NCBI GenBank assembly: GCA_016763045.1
Contig: JAESUN010000302.1
Coordinates: 1-5,310, forward strand
Direction: 5' to 3'
Length of the DNA: 5,310 nucleotides
DNA from: Opitutaceae bacterium
GTDB taxonomy: Bacteria; Verrucomicrobiota; Verrucomicrobiia; Opitutales; Opitutaceae
The notes beneath the pieces are model-generated. The model was not told the origin of the DNA. It worked only from the letters and a program-made list of their open reading frames with translations, and ran no database searches. Below are positions 1 through 5,310 of the stretch, one piece after another. The position numbers were made by a program, and so were the translations under genes. Numbering within the stretch: the stretch's first letter is position 1; the number at the start of each line of letters is the position of its first letter.

Positions 1-388
1 CCCATGCTCGGTAAATCTGAGGCTGGGCAAGAGCCCAATCCACAAGATATGAGAGCGCTTCTAGGATAAGGCCTTGTCCCCAGTAAGGTTTTGAGAGGAG
101 GTAGCCAAATGCAGCAGAAGAGTTATCAATGTTCAGATGTATGGAGCCGATGGGGTTGTCGGTTCCTTTTAAGCAAAGCATATAGGGATAGCTGACATTC
201 GCCACCCAATTTCGAATACCATTGTGGAAGAACTTTCGTAGATCCTCCACGTCAGTATAGGGCTCCCAGATGAGGTAGCGTGTCACATCGGGGTCTTGCC
301 CGTAGGCTTCAAAAACCGGTTCGGCATCTTGGAGCTTGGGAGGGCGCGCGAATAGACGGGCGGTCTCAAATTCTCTAGGTGGGAACAT
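1..388 (-). CDS. GNAT-family N-acetyltransferase (RimJ/RimL-like), 3' end cut by window edge
   Basis: This is the N-terminal 129 codons of a probable GNAT acetyltransferase, an enzyme that moves an acetyl group from acetyl-CoA to an amine; the substrate cannot be told from sequence. The protein opens MFPPREFETARLFARPP, which fits the 'T-x-R-L-x-x-R' first strand of the RimJ/RimL-like branch. It continues with DAEPVFEAYGQDPDVTRYLIWEPY (residues 21-44 region), then NPIGSIHLN (78-86) as the central strand. FGYLLSKPYWGQGLILEAL (94-112) is the acetyl-CoA pyrophosphate-binding motif A, with the G-x-G at 104-106 and the usual E-A pair at 110-111. Family members are about 170-190 residues, so roughly a quarter to a third lies beyond the window. 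The ATG at 388 is chosen because an AGGAG lies 8 bases upstream and the protein starts at the expected place. It lies 117 bases downstream of the glycyl-tRNA synthetase on the same strand. The family assignment is firm; the substrate is unknown. Confidence 0.85.
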   Translation of the reverse strand, partial: MFPPREFETARLFARPPKLQDAEPVFEAYGQDPDVTRYLIWEPYTDVEDLRKFFHNGIRNWVANVSYPYMLCLKGTDNPIGSIHLNIDNSSAAFGYLLSKPYWGQGLILEALSYLVDWALAQPQIYRAW

Positions 389-396
389 AAGGGAGT

Positions 397-401
397 CTCC
401 T
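397..401 (-). promoter_or_regulatory. Shine-Dalgarno site of the acetyltransferase gene
   Basis: On the minus strand this reads AGGAG, 8 bases before the ATG at 388. It is the only clear Shine-Dalgarno sequence among the four genes of the window, and it fixes the start of the acetyltransferase. Confidence 0.7.
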
Positions 402-505
402 AAGCTTCTTTTTCGGAGATAGCTCGAATGAAGAAGATTATTTCAATGAAGTGGGGGCAGGAAAATGCTGTAAAGAGGTTTTGGGCAATCGTCTTTGTGT
501 GAGGA

Positions 506-2014
506 TCAGTCAATCTGTTGATCGAGCAGGGCAAAGAGATCGGCTTCAGTGATTCTTTTTTGCTCCATGGTATCCCTGTCTCTTAGGGTGAAGGTGTCGT
601 CCTCAAGAGAATCAAAGTCAATGGTGACGCACCAAGGTGTTCCGATCTCATCCTGTCTGCGGTAGCGACGGCCAATCGCTCCTGAGACATCCCAGAAGAC
701 ATTATAGCGACGTTGCAATTTTTTATAGAGTGCCTGGGCTTTCTCGACCAATTCGGGCTTGTTTTTCACCAAAGGAAGGACGGCTACCTTGTAAGGGGCA
801 ATTCTCGGGTGAAATTTGAGCACGGTGCGTTTTTCACCTTCCACTTCCTCTTCGTGATAGGCGGCGCTGATCAAAGCAAGAAAAGTTCGATCAACACCTA
901 GAGACGGCTCGATAACATGAGGAATGTATTTTTCCTTACGTGCCTCATCGAAGATCTCCATTGATTTACCGCTATGTGCCTGATGTTGGCTCAGATCGAA
1001 GTTGCCTCGTGCGGCGATACCCCAAAGCTCTTGCTCCCCGAAAGGAAATTTAAAGGTAATGTCGGTGCAGGCTCTAGAGTAATGGGCGAGTTTTTCCTTC
1101 GGATGAACGTCTGTGCCTATGAGATCTTCTGGCAGACCGATACTCTTTAGCCACTCTTGGCACCATGTGATCCATTCCTGGTGAACTGTTTCCCAGAGGT
1201 CGTCATCGGGCGCGATGAAATACTCCATTTCCATTTGTTCAAATTCACGAGAACGGAAGATAAAATTGCGGGGAGTAATCTCGTTTCGGAAGGCTTTCCC
1301 TATCTGAGCGATCCCAAAGGGGATTTTGACTCTGCCTGTGTCGACGACGTTTTTATAGTTTTGGAAGATCCCTTGAGCGGTTTCGGGGCGAAGGTAGGCG
1401 ATGGAAGTTTCGTCACGTAGCGCACCTACATTTGTTTCAAACATTAGATTGAAGTCGCGAGGTGGGGTGAGTGAGCCGGGCTCGCCGGTTCCGGGAGAGG
1501 GAATAAGGGCGTATTCTTCTGGTTTGGCTGCGGTGTACTCTTTGAGCTCGATGGGGGCTAATTCTCCCTGTTTAGCCAGTTTTCGCTTCATTTTAGCAGC
1601 GGCTTCCTCGGCTTTGGCCTGCATGTAGTTGTCTTCGAGGACGGAGACGTAACCAATGGTTTCGTCGGCAACGATGACAGGGGCGAAGAAAAGTTGATCG
1701 GCTCTGTAGCGGAGTTTAGAGACCTTGCAGTCGACCATAGGGTCGGAAAATCCATCGATATGACCGGAAGCCTTCCAGATGTCGGGGTGCATGATGATGG
1801 AGGAATCAAGCCCTACGATATCATCGCGGCGGTGAACCATGTCTTTCCACCAAGCATCTTTGATGTTCTTTTTTACTTCGGATCCCAGAGGACCATAGTC
1901 GAAAAACCCATTATATCCTCCGTAGATTTCAGAGGACGGGAAGATGAACCCGCGACGCTTGCAGAGAGCGACGATTGCTTCCATTGTGTTTTTAGACTGA
2001 GATTCTTTGGCCAT
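506..2014 (-). CDS. glyQS: Glycine--tRNA ligase, single-chain alpha2 type
   Basis: This class II aminoacyl-tRNA synthetase charges tRNA-Gly with glycine using ATP in the cytoplasm, and works as a homodimer. The 502-residue length and the order of parts match the alpha2 family, not the alpha2beta2 GlyQ/GlyS type. The N-terminal block has [16 protein letters not shown] (18-33) and DYGPLG (39-44). Motif 1 surrounds residues 58-82 and is followed by [15 protein letters not shown] (83-97). [10 protein letters not shown] is at 208-217. Motif 2, FRNEIT...FEQMEMEYF, spans 242-266. Motif 3, [13 protein letters not shown], spans 369-381 with its arginine at 376. The C-terminal anticodon-binding domain begins near 402 ([14 protein letters not shown]) and contains [17 protein letters not shown] (448-464). 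Residues about 106-186 form a charged, alanine/lysine-rich insert in which the zinc-knuckle cysteines of many relatives are absent. The ATG at 2014 is preceded by a run of six Cs and no Shine-Dalgarno sequence; an in-frame ATG at residue 11 is a possible alternative start. No terminator is visible before the downstream acetyltransferase. Confidence 0.97.
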   Translation of the reverse strand: MAKESQSKNTMEAIVALCKRRGFIFPSSEIYGGYNGFFDYGPLGSEVKKNIKDAWWKDMVHRRDDIVGLDSSIIMHPDIWKASGHIDGFSDPMVDCKVSKLRYRADQLFFAPVIVADETIGYVSVLEDNYMQAKAEEAAAKMKRKLAKQGELAPIELKEYTAAKPEEYALIPSPGTGEPGSLTPPRDFNLMFETNVGALRDETSIAYLRPETAQGIFQNYKNVVDTGRVKIPFGIAQIGKAFRNEITPRNFIFRSREFEQMEMEYFIAPDDDLWETVHQEWITWCQEWLKSIGLPEDLIGTDVHPKEKLAHYSRACTDITFKFPFGEQELWGIAARGNFDLSQHQAHSGKSMEIFDEARKEKYIPHVIEPSLGVDRTFLALISAAYHEEEVEGEKRTVLKFHPRIAPYKVAVLPLVKNKPELVEKAQALYKKLQRRYNVFWDVSGAIGRRYRRQDEIGTPWCVTIDFDSLEDDTFTLRDRDTMEQKRITEADLFALLDQQID

Positions 2015-2214
2015 AGGGGGGATAGCTCTGTCGGACTTGAGCTATTGGGTCAATCCCAGGGTTTTACGAAAAGAAGAGTTGCTAGAGCTTCATGGGCAGG
2101 AAACTTCCTGAAAAAGAGGGATCTTTGGCCTGTTCGGGAGAATTGATTTGCCAACCGAAAACGCTTCGAGTTTTTCTTTCGTTTCGGATAAATAAACTCA
2201 ACGCGAATTTTACC
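2015..2214. promoter_or_regulatory. Divergent intergenic region between glyQS and pfp
   Basis: These 200 bases separate two divergently oriented genes, so both promoters should lie here unless transcription starts inside a gene. I searched both strands for sigma-70-like pairs and found none with good spacing. On the plus strand there is a TTGCCA at 2148-2153 without a matching -10 box, and an AT-rich GATAAATAAA at 2187-2196 without a matching -35. On the minus strand there is a TTGACC near 2048-2053, also without a partner. A 14-base palindrome lies at 2097-2110. No T-box antiterminator (the tRNA-sensing leader often found before synthetase genes in Firmicutes) is recognisable. The role as promoter region is inferred from gene orientation alone. 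Confidence 0.45.
2097..2110. repeat. Short palindrome, possible operator
   Basis: CAGGAA-AC-TTCCTG has perfect 6-base arms around a 2-base centre. It lies 83 bases before the glyQS start and 105 bases before the pfp start, inside the shared upstream region. Its position suits a dimeric repressor or activator site, but a palindrome of this length also occurs by chance and no second copy is seen in the window. The function is speculative. Confidence 0.25.
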
Positions 2215-3471
2215 ATGGCAGAACTTGAAGGAAATTGTTTGATCGGTCAGTCGGGAGGCCCGACCGCTGTAATAAATGCGAGCATCGCTGGTGCCATTAC
2301 AGAAGCTCTTAATCATGAGTGTATCGAGGAGATTTACGGCTGCTTGAATGGCATTTTGGGAATCCTCAATGAGGACTTAATTGATCTAGCAGAAGAGTCT
2401 CAACAGACGATTCGTGCTCTTGAGCATACTCCAGGGGCTGCTTTGGGGACTTGCAGGCATAAGCTAAAAACCCAGGAAGAATATGAACGGGTCTTAGAGG
2501 TCTTTAAGGCGCATAATATCCGTTACTTCTTTTATGCCGGTGGAAACGATTCTCAGGACACTGCCAACAAAATCTCTAAATTGGCCCAAGAGCAGGGTTA
2601 TGAATTGAGAGTGATTGGTATTCCAAAAACGATCGATAATGATCTGACCGTTACGGATCATTGCCCGGGTTATGGGAGTGTTATCAAATACGTGGCGACG
2701 ACTGTTCGTGAGATTGCTTGCGACAATGAGTCGATGGGACAGCATGATCTTGTCTCAATTGTAGAGGTAATGGGTCGCAGTGCAGGCTGGATTGCCGCGG
2801 GTGCTTCTCTCGCTAAGCGCAGGGAATACCCAAATGATCCTCCTCATCTGATTTATCTTCCTGAAATTGCATTTTCGACAGAGAAGTTTGTCGAGGATGT
2901 GCAACGTATTGTGAAAAAGGAGAAGTATTGCATGATCGTTGTGGGTGAAGGCCTGGTAGATGAAGATGGCAATTTTGTTGCGACATCTTCTGCTCAGACA
3001 GATGCGTTTGGGCATGCTCAACTAGGAGGCATTGGTGATTATCTGAAGAGATTGGTTGAGTCTAAGATTGGCGTGAAGGCCCGTTCGGCTCGGTTGGGGA
3101 TCGCACAGCGTGCAGCAGCTCATTGTATGTCCGAAGCAGATGCAGAAGAGGCTCATGAGGCTGGGAAGGCCGCAGTCAAAGCAGCTGTTGCAGGCGTTAC
3201 CGACAAGATGATTACAATTCTTCGTGGAGACTCTGAGTCATACACGTTTGAGACAGGATTGGCTCCTCTTGCGGAGATTGCGAATGGCGTAAAGAAGCTT
3301 CCTCTTGAATGGATCAATGAAGATGGCGTGAGCATGAATTACCAATATGTAAAATATGCGCGGCCGTTAATCCAAGGCGAAGTGGAGATTCCTCATGAGC
3401 AGGGTCTTCCAGTCTTGGGTAAACTCAGAAAACTTCGGGTTAATCGTCTTCTAGCAGCTTACAGCGCTTAA
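2215..3471 (+). CDS. pfp: Pyrophosphate-dependent 6-phosphofructokinase (PPi-PFK)
   Basis: This cytoplasmic enzyme phosphorylates fructose 6-phosphate to fructose 1,6-bisphosphate. The sequence points to pyrophosphate as phosphate donor, which makes the step reversible between glycolysis and gluconeogenesis. The 418-residue protein starts MAELEGNCLIGQSGGPTAVINASIAGAI, the first phosphate-binding loop of the PFK fold (residues 10-17). GGNDS is at 109-113, with Asp112 where ATP-dependent enzymes have Gly (E. coli Gly104). PKTIDND is at 137-143, with Lys138 where ATP enzymes have Gly (E. coli Gly124). These two changes are the known marks of PPi use. Asp141 corresponds to the catalytic Asp127 of E. 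coli PfkA. MGRSAGWIAA (186-195) and GEGL (244-247) supply sugar-phosphate-site elements. The ATG at 2215 is chosen because the conserved fold begins right after it, although there is no Shine-Dalgarno sequence. The frame is open 41 codons further upstream to an ATG at 2092, but that stretch looks non-coding. A stem-loop terminator follows. Donor specificity is inferred from motifs. Confidence 0.93.
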   Translation: MAELEGNCLIGQSGGPTAVINASIAGAITEALNHECIEEIYGCLNGILGILNEDLIDLAEESQQTIRALEHTPGAALGTCRHKLKTQEEYERVLEVFKAHNIRYFFYAGGNDSQDTANKISKLAQEQGYELRVIGIPKTIDNDLTVTDHCPGYGSVIKYVATTVREIACDNESMGQHDLVSIVEVMGRSAGWIAAGASLAKRREYPNDPPHLIYLPEIAFSTEKFVEDVQRIVKKEKYCMIVVGEGLVDEDGNFVATSSAQTDAFGHAQLGGIGDYLKRLVESKIGVKARSARLGIAQRAAAHCMSEADAEEAHEAGKAAVKAAVAGVTDKMITILRGDSESYTFETGLAPLAEIANGVKKLPLEWINEDGVSMNYQYVKYARPLIQGEVEIPHEQGLPVLGKLRKLRVNRLLAAYSA

Positions 3472-3513
3472 TATGCAGGCAGGTTGCCTTTATTGTAACC
3501 GCTTTTTCAAGTG

Positions 3514-3544
3514 AACTTCCTCTTGTTGCAAGGGAGGAAGTTTT
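3514..3544 (+). terminator. Stem-loop terminator after pfp
   Basis: AACTTCCTC (3514-3522) pairs perfectly over 9 bases with GAGGAAGTT (3534-3542) around an 11-base loop, and TTTT (3541-3544) overlaps the end of the stem. Within the loop, CTTG-TTG-CAAG can form a smaller alternative helix. It begins 42 bases after the pfp stop codon and 134 bases before the next gene. The U-tract is short (four Ts, then C), so it may be a modest terminator. A smaller hairpin, AGGCA-GGT-TGCCT at 3477-3489 followed by TTATT, lies just after the stop and could assist. The arrangement implies that the topoisomerase gene has its own promoter, although I could not find a convincing one in 3545-3647. Confidence 0.6.
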
Positions 3545-3647
3545 CAGTTTCCTGATTTGGGAAAACGTTTGGATTCTCTGTAACCGAGCGTTGAACAGGT
3601 CTTCTTTATTACTTTTCAGACAGTCTTCTTATCCTATTTAGTAAATA

Positions 3648-5310
3648 ATGGCCCAATCGTATACCGAAAAGAGTATTCGAACCCTTGAATCATATGAGCA
3701 TATCCGGCTTCGCCCGGGGATGTATGTAGGGAAGTTGGGTGATGGGAGCAGTCCTGATGATGGGATCTATGTGCTCTTAAAGGAAGTCATCGATAATTCC
3801 ATCGATGAATTTGCGATGGGGTGCGGGAAAAAGATAGAAATAACACTTAATGACAAAAGTGTCACCGTTCGTGATTATGGGCGGGGAATTCCGCTGGGTA
3901 AGGTAGTCGATTGTGTTTCGAAGATTAACACAGGGGCGAAATACGACTCCAATACGTTTCAAAAATCCGTAGGGTTAAACGGAGTCGGAACCAAAGCAGT
4001 CAATGCCCTCTCTTCGTATTTTCTAGTAGAGTCTGTCCGGGAGGGAAAATGTAAGGCAGCCGAATTTTCCCAAGGGAAGTTGACCAAAGAACATCGGGTA
4101 GCGGCTTCCCCTGATAGGGATGGACTGCGATCACCTTTATCCCGGATGATGCACTTTTCGGACGCTTTAAATTCAACTTAGAGTACGTCGAAGAGATGCT
4201 CTGGAATTACGCTTGTTTGAATTCCGGGCTATCCATGATTTTCAATGGGAAAGTCTATAAGTCCGAAAGAGGGCTTTTTGATTACCTCGAGCGCAATTTG
4301 ACTGGAGAGCTTCTCTATCCGATTATCCACTTGATCGGAGAGGATATCGAAATCGCTTTTTCACACGGAAATTCTTACGGAGAAGACGTTGCTTCTTTTG
4401 TCAATGGACAGCATACGACGCAGGGAGGTTCTCATTTATCGGCCTTTCGCGAGGGGATCGTGAAGACGGTGAGAGAATTTTATAAAAAGGATTTTGATGC
4501 TTCAGATATCCGTTCATCAATCGTGGCGGCTATTTCCATTCGAGTGCAGGAGCCGATCTTTGAATCTCAGACAAAAGTAAAACTAGGCTCTTCCGAAATC
4601 AGTCCTAAGGGGATGACCGTTCGCAACTCTGTTGTCAGCTTTTTGAAAAAAGAGCTGGATAATTTTCTTCACCGGAATCAGGAGGCAGCGGATGCTTTAC
4701 TGAAGAAAATCCAACAATCTGAACGCGAACGCAAAGAGCTTGCCGGGATTAAAAGTCTGGCGCGGGATCGTGCGAAAAAAGCGAACCTGCACAATCGAAA
4801 ATTGAGGGATTGTCGTATTCACTTAAATACAAAAGATAAGAAAGCCGAAGCTTCTTCTATCTTTATTGTTGAAGGGGATTCGGCTGCAGGTTCATTGACA
4901 TCTTGTAGGGATGTGGGGACACAAGCTGTTTTTGCGTTGAAAGGGAAACCTCTCAATACTTACGGCCTGACAAAAAGAGTCTGTTATGAGAATGAAGAGT
5001 TCAATTTATTGCAAGCGGCCTTAAATATTGAGGACGGCCTGGATGGGCTACGCTACAATAAGGTGATTATCGCTACCGATGCGGATGTGGATGGGATGCA
5101 TATTAGGCTATTGCTATTATCCTTCTTTCTACAGTTTTTCCCGGATCTTATTCGCAATGAACATCTCCATATTCTGGACACGCCACTTTTTAGGGTGCGC
5201 AATAAAAAGAAGACGATCTATTGTTACTCTGAAGACGAACGAAATAAGGCCTTAGAAGAACTAAGGAAGAATCCTGAGGTGACTCGATTTAAAGGATTGG
5301 GAGAAATTTC
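3648..5310 (+). CDS. parE: DNA topoisomerase IV subunit B (ParE type), with an internal frameshift; 3' end beyond window
   Basis: This is the ATPase subunit of a type IIA topoisomerase, which with ParC decatenates and relaxes DNA. The first 159 codons (3648-4124) carry the GHKL ATPase fold: [11 protein letters not shown] (18-28), [10 protein letters not shown] with Glu46 and Asn50, DYGRGIP (76-82), and the lid [14 protein letters not shown] (109-122). The frame opened at the ATG then hits TAG at 4179-4181. The homologous protein resumes in the -1 frame with [15 protein letters not shown] from 4124 and stays open to 5310. Residue numbers after this point assume that one base is restored. They include [11 protein letters not shown], the QTK loop (Q308-K310), toprim EGDSAAG (Glu409), [23 protein letters not shown] (Asp478, 480, 482) and FKGLGE at the edge. 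The text resembles Bacteroidota/PVC ParE more than E. coli GyrB or ParE; a GyrB-paralogue label is possible. The ATG at 3648 has no Shine-Dalgarno sequence. Taken literally, the product is a 177-residue truncated protein lacking toprim. Confidence 0.9.
4122..4127 (+). other. parE: Probable one-base deletion (frameshift site) in parE
   Basis: The codons GAT GGA at 4119-4124 end the good match in the first frame (SPDRDG). The next bases, CTGCGATC, give LRS in that frame, but homologues continue with G-T-A/K-I-x-F. Reading from 4124 in the -1 frame gives ACT GCG ATC ACC TTT = TAITF, exactly the expected text. Inserting one A to give GGA ACT restores the frame with no other change. The -1 frame has TGA and TAG at 4112-4117, so the switch must occur between 4118 and about 4127. 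There is no X-XXY-YYZ slippery heptamer here, so programmed frameshifting is not supported. Confidence 0.85.

Noticed and set aside
389..505. Terminator or promoter between glyQS and the acetyltransferase
   Set aside because: No stable hairpin followed by Ts was seen on the minus strand. A TTGAAA on that strand has only a poor TATCTC 19 bases later, which is too weak to call.
1694..2146. 150-codon open frame on the plus strand opposite the start of glyQS
   Set aside because: It lies antisense to strongly conserved glycyl-tRNA synthetase sequence, resembles no protein family, and extends into the intergenic region only because no stop happens to occur. It is a shadow frame.
2092..2214. Upstream in-frame extension of pfp from an ATG at 2092 (41 extra residues)
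   Set aside because: The conserved PFK fold begins directly after the ATG at 2215. The extra stretch has no family similarity that I recognise and no Shine-Dalgarno sequence, and it would occupy most of the divergent promoter region.
3591..3640. Possible sigma-70 promoter for parE (TTGAAC at 3591-3596, TATCCT at 3630-3635)
   Set aside because: The spacing between the boxes is 33 bases, and no better partner for either box was found.
4118..4130. Programmed -1 ribosomal frameshift in parE
   Set aside because: The site GATGGACTGCG has no slippery heptamer and no evident downstream stimulatory structure, and parE genes are not known to use recoding. A single-base deletion is simpler.
4196..5310. 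A separate second protein starting at the ATG at 4196, just after the premature stop
   Set aside because: It would begin inside the GHKL ATPase domain, with no Shine-Dalgarno sequence, and would omit conserved residues encoded at 4124-4195. It is the remainder of one gene.

Overview
The window is ordinary core-genome bacterial DNA. It carries four protein-coding genes, with no mobile element, CRISPR array or RNA gene that I can see. The gene complement suggests the PVC/Bacteroidota side of the bacterial tree. The evidence is a single-chain alpha2 glycyl-tRNA synthetase, a pyrophosphate-type phosphofructokinase, and a ParE whose toprim region closely resembles Bacteroidota and PVC homologues as I remember them. 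A Verrucomicrobiota-like organism is my best guess, made from recalled family patterns and not from any search.

Layout. Positions 1-388 (minus strand) hold the first 129 codons of a RimJ/RimL-like GNAT acetyltransferase, cut by the window edge. Positions 506-2014 (minus) hold a complete glycyl-tRNA synthetase, 117 bases upstream of the acetyltransferase with no visible terminator between them, so the two may be co-transcribed. A 200-base divergent intergenic region (2015-2214) separates it from a plus-strand pyrophosphate-dependent phosphofructokinase (2215-3471). That gene is followed by a stem-loop terminator near 3514-3544. A topoisomerase IV subunit B gene (parE type) starts at 3648 and runs off the right edge.

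The main anomaly is in parE. The frame opened at 3648 stops at 4181, but the homologous protein continues without any stop in the -1 frame from about 4124 to the window end. One missing A (GGAACT become GGACT) explains this exactly. The rest of the gene keeps its conserved motifs, so it is either a sequencing or assembly indel or a very recent mutation.

The genes do not form one pathway; they are housekeeping functions in translation, glycolysis/gluconeogenesis and chromosome topology. Three of the four have no recognisable Shine-Dalgarno sequence, while the acetyltransferase has a good one. I found no convincing evidence of a new biological system here.
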